Of a stretch of DNA of 64,000 nucleotides, positions 48,880 through 61,220 are shown piece after piece. Origin of the DNA: Ailanthus altissimus (lineage: Eukaryota > Streptophyta > Magnoliopsida > Sapindales > Simaroubaceae); assembly GCA_946807835.1 (NCBI GenBank), contig OX327705.1:17576501-17640500 (forward strand), in the 5' to 3' direction. How positions within the stretch are numbered: position 1 is the stretch's first letter; the number at the start of each line of letters is the position of its first letter. The position numbers were made by a program, and so were the translations under genes. Under the pieces are notes generated by a model. It saw only the letters and a program-made list of their open reading frames with translations. It was not told where the DNA came from and did no database searches.

Positions 48880-51100
48880 ATTATTTGTTGTGCAATTCTA
48901 ACTTCCACTCATCTTACAGTTTATGATTAGATTTATTTGTAAAAGTCATTTAAACTTAAGTCTATTGAGAATCTAATATACATGGGTATATGTATGTATA
49001 ATTATATTTATTACTTAAAATACATATTATATATATATTTAACACTGTAGAAGCATTGAAACATACAATAAATATAATTAATAATATATTAATCACATTA
49101 ATATATTAGAAAGATTGAGAAATCACATGAATGTGTAAAGTTATACACGTATATTCTCAGAGTTTGCATAGAGACCAACTCGTTGCTAATTTTAGTCACC
49201 AACTCGGTGGGCTTGACGAGCTAGAACAACAACCATATACACAACAGCCCTATACACAACACGAGATTAACTCTTAACCCCAAAATAATCGATTACGTGT
49301 ATACTTCATTTTCTCTAAAATGATAAGAAATGGAGATTGAAACAATTGACAATTGCTTCTTATGGCACCATAAAAAAATAAAATAATTTCATTTTTCTTA
49401 ATTTTTTTTTCTCTCGGCACCAAGCATTTTCATTTTTATGCTTCTTCTCCGATTCACGACACACACACAAATTCACATCTCTCACACTTATCTCACTATA
49501 TATATATATATATATATATATTAAAATAATAATATAAAATAAATAATGGATGCCAACTATTTGGAATCCAAAATAAAATAATATTAAATAATATAATAAT
49601 TTATAATATAAAAATTTATAATAATATATTATAATGAGATATTTTGATTATTTAATAATTAAATAATTAAGGTGTGAAATAACCATTTTGTCCATCATAA
49701 ATAGTTACCAATTCTACCCCTAGTGGGTCCTATCAAATTCCATACTTAGGTAAACTCAACCGAGGGTTTACAATACGTCACATGTCATTATACAATTAGT
49801 AAATAACAGTTATTAACTAATTATTATATTTAACGCTTAAATACAGACACACACACATTCCTTTGGTAGTGTTAGATATTGTTGAATTAAACAATTTAAT
49901 CCGGCAGGCTACCTCAGTGCACAACGAGTACACTCTATATCGCGGGACTCCTTAGGTCCACGCTCTATTCGTCAAATAGAAGTATTCCATGAGTTCGTGT
50001 ACATTGCCCCACGCACAAGTCACGAATACACAAATTAGCGCGTTGAATCATGCAAGTTGAGGTGACAACGCATACATATAGTCCTTTCATCATGATATCT
50101 TGGATGTGCTGGGGATGTAGATTATCACCGTCAAATCTCCATGTGCTCATCCATATCATATCCCCAGACTTGTATCTCACTGAATAATATGTGCAAACTC
50201 CCTTACCATATTGTTTCACTCTAGCGGAACTCTTTCCTGAGATTAATGCTTATGGCCACAAGACTTTTTGAGATACAGTATCGAAGCATCTGAATATCTA
50301 ACTCCTTATGTGAGCTTACAGATCCCATATCTGTACACACCAGACTCTATAAGCATCGGACTATACTTAACGACACCCAGCGGTTACACCATAAAAGATA
50401 TATGACATGCGTGGAATCAAAGTATGGTGAATCACTTACAAGCCCACCGTGGCATTTAGGTCAAAGGACCACGTATACTACTCAACTCGAGAAGACCCTC
50501 CATTGACAACTTATATAGGGTGTCTATCGGAGGCTCTCGTGAGTCTGTCCTATATCCAGTCTTAACTAGATATCATATGTCAATACAAGCTCCAAGCTCA
50601 TAGTCAACTAGGAACGACCATCTATACCCTATAGGTGCGACATGTGCTGATCTATATTAAGAGTATCCACTAACAGACCCGAATCGACAGAAATAGATTA
50701 GAGATAATTATTTGAGAACATACTTGCGTAATTGACATTTTCTAGCACCTGATTGCAACTCTTGCAACTACGTAATTACTAGTATATTATCAGGTTTATG
50801 TTCTATTACAGATAAGGCTCAAACTTTTAAATTTTTACTGAATATTATAATCAGCTAACAATTAGTTGTGCTAACATTTAGCATTTATATCTCTCAACGT
50901 GACTAACTATGAGCCCTTATCTAAACTCTTTTAGATTTGATCTGAACTCCTTCATATCATACAATATTTATAATGTTATATTACATAATACCATATTAAT
51001 AGATATTAGCGATTTAATAAAAATGTACACTTTTATAAATATACAAATATACAAATATATGTACATTCAGGGATAACACGTAAGTACCAACCCTAATAAA
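48880..51100 (-). repeat. Diverged solo LTR of the copia A family (minus orientation)
   Basis: Read on minus it follows the copia A LTR. The start GGTTGGTACTTACGTGTTAT corresponds to TGTTGGAATTTGTGCTTACA. Then come a CGCTAATAT...GGTATTATGT block, the AAGCCCACCGTGGCATTTAG block (plus 50440; copia A reverse of GCCATGGTGGGCTTGTGAGT), the CCCAGCGGTTACACCATAAA block (50376), and GTGCACTGAGGTAGC. The left border near 48.9 kb is estimated. No gag or pol is attached. Confidence 0.65.
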
Positions 51101-52032
51101 ATCATCCTAAACAAATTTAAAATATCAAATTTCTTAAACTCCGAGGGCTCTTTAAAAGTTTAATAGATTTGATTCTCCGACTCATAGAAATAAAAGGATT
51201 GAGATTCATTATTTAAGCACAGAACAGAATGTATCTTTCACACAACCTATTATGTAAATATAGAATCACTGTAATTAATAATATTCTGTCATATTACAAT
51301 TTTTTAGAATCACCTCAATACCAATAAATATATTTATTTATTTATAGGTTTCTATGTTTATGGAGATTTTGTAATGCTGTGCGCTCTAAAAAGACAATTT
51401 AAATTTGATTTTAATCAAATTTAACCTCTAAAACTCGCTTATTATTGCTTCCATAAATATTTCTTAAAATTTGATGTTTTTGGGCTTGATAACATACTTT
51501 AAAATATCATCGGAAAGGAAGTTAGAGTCCCTTTGGTAAAGATTTCTTTAATCAATCATTATGTTAACTTTTTAAAATAGAATTTGATTTCGAACAAATG
51601 TAAACCTACTCGAACATTTTTTTTTGGAATGGAGCTTGGGGATATGACTTTACCACTCTTGAATTTTGTTTTTTTTATAAAAAATCTGCGATAAATAATA
51701 ATCAAATCCTTCAATAATAAACACTTTTTCATTAATGCTAAATACCATTTTATTGATATTATTTATACAATTTGAGTCTTGAGAAATGTTTGATACACCC
51801 GTCATCCTAGTTGAATGATGCATTTCATCGTGCACAAACCTCTCCACGGGGATTACTAAGACCAATTTTCTTAAGAACATAAATGACAAACTTGTATGTA
51901 TACATATATTTTAGGTTATAGGATGAACCATACATATGTTAATGATCTAAATCTTCTTCAATCTTCCTCAGATATAATCCAGTAACAAAACGAATGAATT
52001 CTTTGTTCTAGTCATATGAATGAACTAGTTAT
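51101..52032 (-). other. Spacer and 3' flank of the MSP-ankyrin gene
   Basis: No other gene is recognised. The part close to 52033 should hold the 3'UTR of the gene at 52033-53661 (minus). The open frame 51650-51889 has no family resemblance. Confidence 0.4.
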
Positions 52033-53661
52033 TTAAAGGACAGCCAATGGCAATGATCGATCAAAGCTGCTACGCATAACTCTTGGCCTTGGTGGCTTCT
52101 TCTTCATTCTTTTATTACTCTCCATTTGATCTCGTCCATTCTTTCCATTTCCGAATGAAACCGAATTAACTGAACCTTTATTCAAATTCATTTGTTGAAT
52201 CCCATCTTTTGTCGCACCACCATGGATCAGAATCCTGGAAATTCCAGCATAATGTAGAGACTCAGCAATCTGTAATGGAGTCACATTCTTGCTTGTTCTT
52301 GCCTCAACATCAGCTCCCTTTTTCACAAGCAATTCCGTGACATCTGTGTGCCCAGATTCCACTGCACAATGCAAAGCTGTGTACCCATCTTCATCTTTAG
52401 CATCAATATCAATCCCTTTATCAATCAGCACCCTCACAACATCAATCTTCCCCTTAAACGAAGCTCTATGCAGTGCAGTCCATCCATATTGGTCTCTCCC
52501 ATTAATCGCGGCGCCACTCTCAATCAGCCTCTGGATTGCCCTCACCTCACCTTTGCGAGCAGCAATACAAAGACTATCACCGAGCTTCAACACGTCGAAG
52601 AGACGGGAGTGACCATACTCCGCTGCAACATCATAAGCAGTTTTGCCCCACCTGTTGCGAATATCTTTATTAGCTCCCCTTTGCAGTAACAGCTTCACCA
52701 TTTGTTCGTCACCTAATCCTGCTGCAATATGCAAGGGCGTGTTGCCATCTCTATCATTGCGAATATCAGGCTTTGCTCCGTTTGCTAATAAAAGCCTAGC
52801 GCAATCTCTTCTTCTGTCTTCAACCGCTAGATGCAAAGCTGTGTTGCCATCTTTTGTTAGTGCATTGACATTGGCACCCTTGATTAACAGAAGCTTTAGT
52901 ACTTCAAAATGGCCCCCTCCCAGGGCCAAGTGTATTGGCCCCCAAGTTGATGTTTCTGATGTTTCTGTTTTAGCTTTTCTTGCTAACAAAAGCTCAACAA
53001 TTAGTGCTTCACCGGCGGCAGCCGCGGCCTCGAGTGGACTCAACCCGGACCTACTTTGAGATTCAACATCAGGCTGAAATTCCAGGAGGAGTTGAACAAT
53101 ATCAGGCCTGCTTTGAGCTATAGCAATATGAAGCAAAGTTTGTCCTTGTGAATCAACAGAATCAGCTGGGTTCCAAGCCGGGTCACTGCGTTCAAGAACT
53201 TCTCTAATCTCATCCATTGAACACTCCATAACGAGGTGAACCAACACAGGCGAGCCAACAAACATGATCTTGATTCCACTATCAATGAAGATTTGTTTCT
53301 TCCTAGTTGTGAACCAATCATTGGGCACCGAATCCAGAGTCGATTTAGTGTCTTTAACGGCTGCTCCAGGAACAACAACGCTGTGCAACAGAAAAGAATC
53401 ATCGCTGTGAGGTAAATAATCAGGAAGGTTTGACCCTGGAGGAAGATGATACACAATCTCTACACTCAGGGTTGCAAGCGGTGATATGATCCCCGATTGT
53501 GGCTTGATTGTATATCGAGTCTTGTTCATCGGCTGAATCCTGAAGGCAACAGGCATTGTGTACATAACATTGCGGAGAGTCAGCTCCCCTGAACATTTCT
53601 GCTCTGGTTCAATCCTTATAGCTACAAGATTTGATGGTTCCAAGCTTATAAGCCTATCCAT
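52033..53661 (-). CDS. VPY: VAPYRIN-type protein (MSP domain plus ankyrin repeats)
   Basis: A single uninterrupted frame of 542 residues. Residues 1 to about 110 form an MSP (VAP-type) domain: [40 protein letters not shown], then [20 protein letters not shown]. About 11 ankyrin repeats follow (residues ~145-475), for example [20 protein letters not shown] and [21 protein letters not shown] shortened repeat near residues 335-355 ([20 protein letters not shown]) splits the array into two blocks. The C-terminus is basic and ends [11 protein letters not shown]. This layout and length match VAPYRIN, a membrane-trafficking adaptor needed in arbuscular mycorrhizal and nodule infection of root cells, where MSP domains bind partners at membranes. 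The ATG at 53661 gives the conserved [11 protein letters not shown] start. No intron, stop or frameshift is seen. A VAPYRIN-like paralogue is the main alternative. Confidence 0.8.
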   Translation of the reverse strand: MDRLISLEPSNLVAIRIEPEQKCSGELTLRNVMYTMPVAFRIQPMNKTRYTIKPQSGIISPLATLSVEIVYHLPPGSNLPDYLPHSDDSFLLHSVVVPGAAVKDTKSTLDSVPNDWFTTRKKQIFIDSGIKIMFVGSPVLVHLVMECSMDEIREVLERSDPAWNPADSVDSQGQTLLHIAIAQSRPDIVQLLLEFQPDVESQSRSGLSPLEAAAAAGEALIVELLLARKAKTETSETSTWGPIHLALGGGHFEVLKLLLIKGANVNALTKDGNTALHLAVEDRRRDCARLLLANGAKPDIRNDRDGNTPLHIAAGLGDEQMVKLLLQRGANKDIRNRWGKTAYDVAAEYGHSRLFDVLKLGDSLCIAARKGEVRAIQRLIESGAAINGRDQYGWTALHRASFKGKIDVVRVLIDKGIDIDAKDEDGYTALHCAVESGHTDVTELLVKKGADVEARTSKNVTPLQIAESLHYAGISRILIHGGATKDGIQQMNLNKGSVNSVSFGNGKNGRDQMESNKRMKKKPPRPRVMRSSFDRSLPLAVL

Positions 53662-53860
53662 CTTGTCTCAATTTTCCAGGGAAATAGGTGAAACTTGTGT
53701 CTTCTCAAAGCCTGAAATGGGTTCCCGAAATTTTCAAGTGGGTTTAATTTGGTGCCATAGAAATCAAGAGAAATTAGAGAAGTGAAGAAGCAGGTGGAAT
53801 CGGTGTATTTTAAGGGAGAGTTGAGGCCGGCTCTAATGGGAGAATGCCACGTGGTGGTGT
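53662..53860 (-). promoter_or_regulatory. 5' leader and proximal promoter of the MSP-ankyrin gene, with G-box
   Basis: A perfect CACGTG palindrome at 53848-53853 lies about 190 bp upstream of the start codon. A weak TATA-like TTAAAATACAC (minus, about 53813-53803) lies between. The remaining sequence is unremarkable. Regulatory role is inferred. Confidence 0.35.
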
Positions 53861-56290
53861 TAAAATCAATGACGACTTGTTCTATTCGGCGTCCTGAGTA
53901 TATGACCTCTAAGACACAGTTGAGTTTCGTGAAAGTTAAAAGAAATCCTTTTTTTTTTGGTAGTAGCTTCTGCAAAGTCACTTTCAGAATTGTATTATGT
54001 TAAGCGACAGAAACCAATTGTTATTTTTCTAGTAAAGTTTACAACTAGGAATCATTTACAATTAAGCTATAACAAGGAGCAAATTATTGGACAATTTCAT
54101 AGATGTTCTAGCTCTTTCTCTTGATAGAAAATAAAATCCTTTTTAAGAACAGGAGAGCTAATATGACATTGAACCATTGATTTCACCTTGAAAAATATAT
54201 GGTAGTTGGAAGTGCTTTTGTGGTTGTATTAACTAAAAATAACGTCACTTTTGTGTGTGTACTGAAGAATCACTAAGCCATGATCGTTTGCTTGGCCAAC
54301 TATTTAGTGACTGCAATAGGTACTAATCAAAGCACTTGGTCATCAGAAGTTGCTTTCTCCTTAATAGGATTAGTGTTTTCTTTATTGCTTCTGATGGTGC
54401 GTTTCAAATCCATTTCCGTTTCTTACTTGTGCCATGCAAACATGTACAATTAAACTGAAAGACTATAGTACTTCTAATAATTTGATTGGTTTACTTATTT
54501 TTTTTTTATTATTAAGGGTTTGTTTTTATATGGAAATACTTTTATTTAACTTTATAAGTAACAACATTTAATTATATTTCTACTCCACATTATGTTCATT
54601 CACTTCATAACTATTGTAACTTAAAAAGTTTCAACACTTTGACACTTTATAAACTGCATTTTACAAACATTAAGAGCATTTGCATTTGTGTATGGAATTT
54701 GTCACTAGTGAAGAGAAAAGGCTGACAAGGTTATAGAAACAAATCCTGCCAAATTACCAATACTTAATAGTATGCAAATCTATTTCAGATTTTGCCAAAC
54801 AATGCTTTAACTTATTATATGTCCTTGTTTATGTAATATTCAACAAAAATAATCAGCGATTTATAGAAGGTTTCTAGCAAGTTTATGCTCACTTTCTTTA
54901 TAAAAAAAAGTTTATAATCACAAGAAATATTAAAGACAAAAGGGGCTCTGAAAAAAATGACAAAGCTTCTTAGAATTCACCATCTATAAATATATAATTA
55001 TATATTTTTTTACTTGTGCTCTTGGTAAGATACTTATCCATTGAAAATGTCGAAAATGCATTAAAAAAAAAGTATGTCGCTCTTTCTTTCTCGAATAATA
55101 AAATACTGTTGGTCACTAAAGAAGTAAATTCAATTATTAATGTTAAGACTTAATTTTAATATTAATATTAAACTTTTTTATAATAGTTTAAGTTTTTTTT
55201 AATTAAATGATAAATTAATATAGTATTACAATTAGGATATTAAGTTCACTTATCCTTTTAATATTTTTAGGTTGAATGGTAAACTAATATGATATTAAAG
55301 TTAAGGTTTTAAGTTCAAATCTTCATATTTTTATTTTTAGTTAATTTTTTGATTTAGCTCTATTTTAATTTTTGGGAATCCACTTTATTTTAGGTCTTGA
55401 ACTTGAATCTACATTTATACTTTAAAATTGGATCTATGTTTCATGTAAGGGAGACTGTTAAGATTTGTCTTTAATACTATTATTAAGCATTTCTTGATTT
55501 ATCTCTATTTTAGTATTTGGAGATTTATTTTATCTTAAATTTTAAATTTAAATTTATATTTAAATCTTAAATTCAAATTCACAATTTACGTGAATGTAAA
55601 TATTAAAACTTATTTTTTTTATATAAATATTGAGTCTTCTCTTAATAGTTTAAATTTTTAAATTAAATAATTTACTAATAATTAAAAAAATACCACCAAA
55701 CATAAAATGAATAACTTGTACAATAAAAGGAACTATAAAAGTGAGGAATCACAAGGATTAAGGACAAAATAGGACATGAGATCGTTACGAAACTGGGTGA
55801 AAATTAACTTCCAATGAAACAAATTATAGTCACCATTTAGTATTATTTATATGCAAATTTTAACTAAAAAGAAACTTCAACATCGGTTCTTACATTCTTA
55901 TGCCAAAACAGCCGAAAGCATATACATATTTCATTTGTCTGCGACAAGACATAATGCAGCGACTTGACAATGGCAATGGTATGGAATAAATAATGAAATA
56001 GAATTTACTTGACTTTAATAAATACTTCTCCAGATTTATGAATTTATGTACAAGTAAATTAAAATGCAAGGTGTGTTAATTGGAGCCAGTTGGAAATCTT
56101 AGTGAAACTAAAAATAGAATTGGAATCGTATATTTTCTTTAAAACGGGGATTATTCATGCGGATTAGTAAAGATACTGCAAAATAAATAAATAAATAAAC
56201 ATTGTGAATTTAAATTTTTTAATAGAATATGTCAAAGGATATATCCTTGGTAACTTGTATCGTTGGAGGGGGCGACAATAGTTATAAATT
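53861..56290. other. Intergenic DNA upstream of the MSP-ankyrin gene
   Basis: May hold further promoter sequence near 53.9 kb. From about 54.5 kb it is AT-rich with local duplications (TAATTTTTGGGAAT/TAGTATTTGGAGAT-type blocks at 55365-55560) and no recognisable gene. Confidence 0.4.
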
Positions 56291-58028
56291 ATAAAAAGGA
56301 TAAAAAAAATAATTTTGTTTGAGGAATAATTGATTTAATTTTTAATTTTATTTTACAAATTTAAAAAAATTCAAAATTATCTCAATGTATTAGCAAGATT
56401 TTGTTTATTTTGATGGAAAAATTAAAATTTTTTTGTGCAATAACATTTTTGCCATTTTAAAATAATTTATAATTTATTTTATTTTTATTTAATTTAATTT
56501 TAAACACATAACGTAAATAAAATAATTTTTATATAATTATTATATTAAATAAAAAAAATTCTTTTTTCTCTCTCATCTATCTTTCTCTCTTTCCCCAATC
56601 ATTATCATCGTTTATAATCATATCCTACCAAATTGAACAACACTCACTAGCATATCCAAAATTGATATTTTACCCAGAAATAAAACACCAAATATTCCTT
56701 AATTTACTATTCTTTACCAAATCATCAATTATTCTTTTTCCATTGAAGCTTTTGCCACTTGCCCACCATCACCATCGATAAAGGGGGCGGAGAGAGCGCG
56801 AATCAATTAGAATTTTAATAAATAAATAACGAAAGCTTAATTAGTTCTTATAATTATTTTAATTTCTATTTGACCCACTTCATTATTTTTTTCTCTTTTA
56901 GATTGTACTCAAACAAAACTCATAATAAAAAACAACTAAAATAAAATAAAATAAAAAGAAAAGAAAAAACTTTACAGATTGAAGCTCTTGGGACAGAAAG
57001 AAAAAAGAAAGAAAGAAATGGGTCACAAAAGAACATACAATCCACTTAGAGAAACTTGTTTCTTGTAGAGAGCAAATTGGGGACCATGTAGTAGCTTCTG
57101 GCTTGTGATTTGCATGTAGTAACTTATGTCTTGTGATTTGTGAACATGCAATTTAATTAGAGAAATTAAATACTGCGCAGATTGCAAAAATAGAAAAAAA
57201 TAAAAAGATTGTAAAAAAAAATCCATGTACCACAAAATCATAGAGTTGAATTGCGCATATGCAATTCAATTAGAGAAATTAAATACTGAAGCATATTGCA
57301 AAAAAACAAAAGGAGGGAAAAAAAAAAGAAAAAAAAGGAAACCATCCATCTAAAAGAACACTGAACAAAACCAACATGCCAACTGCAACCCTAATCTTGC
57401 CCTTTCTCAGGTTCTTGCTCTTGTTTACGGCTTTAATCCCATAAACATTGTCTTTCAAAACGAAAATTACAGTGGCCAAATATCAAATTATAGTAATATA
57501 GACACACCCCACCAAGAAAAAGATCAAGAGAACAAACAAAGATGGTTTAAAGATCCTTGGGTTAGGGGACAATGACGGCAAGTAATTTGGGAATTTAAGG
57601 TTTAAAGATCCTTGAGTTGATTTTAGGGGATAATAGCAGATTTTGTCTTAATCTTTTTCATAAACCTCTGAAGTATTTTTATACATGGAAGGAGATAAGT
57701 TTTTTTTAGAGGGAGCAGAATGATGAAGAAGATAAAAATGAAGATGGAGATGAAGAAGAAGGAAATGATTTATTTTTTATTATTAAATAAATATTCAGTT
57801 AATTAAAATAAATTTTTAGAAATAAATATTAAAAATTTAAACTTATAAATGTATGGCACTTCTTTTTATGTTGTATATTAGTTTGTGTTCTGATTTTGTC
57901 CCTTTAGCATTAAAATAAACATAATTCTACTAATAAATTGAGATAATTTTAAATTTTTTAAAATTCGTAAAATAAAATTGAGAATTAAACTAAACTCTAC
58001 AATAAAATTATCTATTTTCCTTTATGAG
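56291..58028. mobile_element. Non-autonomous TIR element T2 (1.74 kb)
   Basis: About 150-bp terminal inverted repeats. On the left, AAAAAGGATAAAAAAAATAA and TTTTTAATTTTATTTTACAA, then ATTATCTCAATGTATTAGCA. The right end is the reverse complement of this (for example TTTATTAGTAGAATTATG near 57925 and TTTTCCTTTATGA at 58015). No transposase frame is inside. The interior holds purine-rich runs (56940-57020) and a duplicated block at 57145-57303. Confidence 0.55.
57145..57303. repeat. Direct duplication inside T2
   Basis: ATGCAATT(T/C)AATTAGAGAA followed by ATTAAATACTG and ATTGCAAAAA occurs twice, 113 bp apart. Confidence 0.75.
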
Positions 58029-58029
58029 G

Positions 58030-58638
58030 AATGGTGATTATAAAATTAATTTGCAGATGGTTTTGAGATAACCAATGAGAAGAAGACATATAGAGGAAAA
58101 GATGAGGTGATTAGAGAAAAAAACTCAGAAAAAACGGTACCTTGAGGCCGCGGTGAAGAGAAGATAAGTTACAACGCCACAAGAAGTCTAGGCCGTAGTG
58201 CCAATGCAAGTATTGTAACCCAAGGTCTCCAAATTACTTATTCTATTAGGATTTAAGTTGTTATCCATATACAGCTCAACTTAGGGTTTATTGAGGATGT
58301 AATGAGCACTATATAAACCTTATTTTAGGCTTGAAAAAGATATCATAACATCATAACAACAAATCATAATTGAGAGAGCAATTGTTTGTAATCATTTTAG
58401 GTTTTGAAAGAGAGAGAGAGTTGTTTGTGAGCTTTTGTGGTCTCTGTAAAAGCATTCTTTGCAAGTGCTTATTGATTCATTAATAATAAGCATTGATCTT
58501 GATCTACCGTGAACGTAGACATTGCCGAACCACATAAATATTTGTGTTATTTTCTTTTACATTTCCTTCTCTATTATAGTTTCTCCTTTGTTTTCTGTAT
58601 TATTTAGTATGATTAAGAAAATATTTCCTCCACCAACA
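58030..58638 (+). repeat. 5' LTR of copia C
   Basis: It has a TATA box (GCACTATATAAACC, about 58308), a GAGAGAGAGAG tract, and a GTGAACGTAGACATTGCCGA/ACCACATAAA box (58509-58537) shared in reverse with copia B. It ends CACCAACA at 58638, just before a primer-site remnant (TAGCATCAGAGC, 58642-58653). The left border is approximate. Confidence 0.6.
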
Positions 58639-58669
58639 AACTAGCATCAGAGCTTTGTTTTTATCAATT

Positions 58670-59747
58670 ATGGCTACACTCAAGTATGAAATAGAAAAAT
58701 TCAACAGTAAGAATAACTTTAATCTATGGAAGATTAAAGTGATGGTGTTACTGGTGAGCCAAACGTTAAGCTTGACCCTAGAGGAGACTGTAGCCCCATC
58801 TACCAAAGAAGAGAAGTCAGGGTCATCTAAATATGAAGCAGAAAGAAAAGATATTCAAAAAATGACTCATAGTATAATCGTTCTATCTTTGAGCGATGAG
58901 GGTTTGATGGAGGTTTATAGTGAGAAGATAAATCTTAGTCTTTGGAAGAGGTTAAGTGATCTTTAGATGAAAACATCATTGGCTAACCGTTTGCATAAAG
59001 AAGAAATTGTTCCAATAGTACATGTTAGAGGGGACACCGATTAAATACCATATATATTCCTCCAACAAGATCATAAATTGATTTAGAGACTATTGGTATG
59101 AAAGTATAAGATGAAGATAAGGCAATCATTCTGTTGAGTTTTCTTTCTCGTAGTTATAAGCACTTTGATACACTGTTCTGTGGCAGAGAGAGTTTAACCG
59201 TGAAGGATATGAAATCATCGTTAACCTCAAAGCAATTGGAAAAGAAGATAGAGGCTAATGCAGATGGATTATCTGTAAAACGATGACCTACACATAGAGA
59301 GAAAAAGTTAAAAAAAAGACTCAAGATCGAAGTTCAGAGGTAATCACAAAAAGTGTTATTACTGCAAGAAAGAAGAGTATTTCATAAAGGGCTGTCTTGA
59401 GAAGAAAGCCAAGGACAAAAAGAAAGAGATAGATGCTACTTTAACTTATGAGGATAGTTATGATAGTACAGAAACTCTTGTCACTTCTTATAGTAAGAAT
59501 TGCGGTTGTCACTTCTGATGAGTGAATTTTAGATTCTAGTTGTATATTCTACATGTGCATGAATAAGTCATTATTTACTAATTTTCAGTCCATTAATGTT
59601 GGTAAAGTATTAATGGAGAATGACCTGGCTTGTCAATTGATGAAAATTGGTAGTGTTAAACTTAAGTTATATGAAGAGGGAGTGAGAGAATTATTAAAAG
59701 TTAGGTATGTTCCTGACCTCAAGAGGAACTTGATCTCATTGTGTATG
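58670..59747 (+). pseudogene. Copia C gag and protease (first part)
   Basis: Opens with an ATG at 58670 (LKYEIEKFNSKNNFNLWKIK, then LTLEETVAPS). The frame stops at 58964-58966 and is broken several times. A degenerate zinc knuckle (CYYCKKEEYFIKGC, with Tyr in place of His) lies near 59354-59395. The protease and pre-integrase segment is at 59520-59747 (ILDSSCIFYM, RYVPDLKRNLISL). The frame is then cut by the solo LTR at 59748. Confidence 0.8.
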
Positions 59748-61215
59748 TGATGCGATATTTCTATATCATAAAATTAAGTGCAAGTATACACTATCGTATG
59801 CAAGTAATAAAGAGACTAAATAAGTCGGATGTCGAACCCACAGGGATAATTTTTTTTTTAACCAATTACTAAAATTATGTCTTTCTAATAATTATTCAGA
59901 AAAAAAATAAAAATCTAAGAATGAATGTAAAAAATATAAAAATAAAAACACAATGCAAAGAGAATAGGGAGATAGCAACGTAAAGAGAACTTAGGATTAA
60001 TACTATCCCTTAATATGCTTTCTAATGATTAATCTTCTAATATTTAACTCCCTTAGTCTTTGTTATTGATCAAGACACTAATGTATTCACAAACCTCTTC
60101 CAAGGTCATGCAAGTATACCTTAATTTACCAAATACCTATATTCCTATGGTACTTGTAATAAATTAAGATTCATTAAAATTAGGTCTTATTGATCATACA
60201 TGCCAATTAGGTATATTCCTATCCTAGATTAAAACTTGCATATGCAACATTGAATGTTACTCTACAATCATGCATCAAATTACCTAGGTCTAAATATTAT
60301 GATTCCTCTTCTGAGTTTATCAATAATATTATCAACTCATTCACCATATATTGGCCAGATATATTGAAGCATTAAGATCAAGTAATTTGAATATCAAAGA
60401 ACTAAGTTTATTAAATATTCGAAAGATATGGCAATTAAGCACATATATTGAGTTCAAGTATTAACCATAGAAAATAAGTTTAGCTCATGGCTACAAGAGA
60501 ATAGTAGTAAAAATAATTATAAATCATGATACGATTATTAGCAAACCGATGTAGACGTCGAATTGCTCTTAATTGCGCTGCCTAAGAACTCTTGATGTCG
60601 AAGAACGTCTTATATCTCTCTCTAAAGTTGTTTCAATTAAGCTCCTATTGCTCTCCAAGACTCGTGCTCTATATTCTTGGTGCTCTTGGGTCGTCTTGGA
60701 TTCTTGGATTCCTTCTTGAATTCTTGGATTCCTCTCTATATTCTTGGATTCCTTCTTGAAGGCTGGGAACGAGTGGCTTTTTATAGGGATTGATATGAGC
60801 TTAAAAATCTCAATTCTCGTAGGACTAGGACTCGCACTACCGCTGGCGTGCTATGCAGTTGTCGCTGGGGCGATGCATGAAAAAGCCTTCACCGCTGGAG
60901 CGGTGGGATGATAGCGCTGGGGCTCTGGAGTGTCGCTGGAGCGGTGACTCTTCAGCGCTGGGGCACTAGACGCGACTTAAGTAGATCATTTTTTTTATTT
61001 CGATCACTATTCTAGAGCTGGGGCGATAATCCTTGTGGCGCGGGGGCGCTGGACTCAAATTTTGAAAACTTTGCATTTTAGTCCCTATTTTCTTTAAATT
61101 TCGTTCAAGTCCCTATAAATAAAATAATACACATAAATAGCCATCTATTCTCATAAAATCATAAAATATCAATAATAAAAACATGAGAAAATATATGACA
61201 AATTTACCCTTATCA
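59748..61215. repeat. Solo LTR, family E copy 2, with perfect target duplication
   Basis: A 1,468-bp block that starts TGATGCGATATTTC and ends TTACCCTTATCA, flanked on both sides by GTATG (59743-59747 and 61216-61220). TG...CA ends and a 5-bp duplication are the marks of LTR retrotransposon insertion; without internal sequence it is a solo LTR left by LTR-LTR recombination. It lies inside copia C, whose reading frame lines up again exactly on the far side. A GC-rich array lies at 60826-61060. Confidence 0.85.
60826..61060. repeat. GC-rich degenerate array inside LTR E copy 2
   Basis: Words such as CCGCTGGCGTGC, GTCGCTGGGGCGATGC, ACCGCTGGAGCGGTGG, AGCGCTGGGGC and TCGCTGGAGCGGTGAC repeat every 20-40 bp. 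Confidence 0.7.
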
Positions 61216-61220
61216 GTATG

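Noticed and set aside
52289..53059. Plus-strand open frames opposite the ankyrin gene
   Set aside because: They are antisense shadows of a strongly coding ankyrin frame and show no family resemblance.
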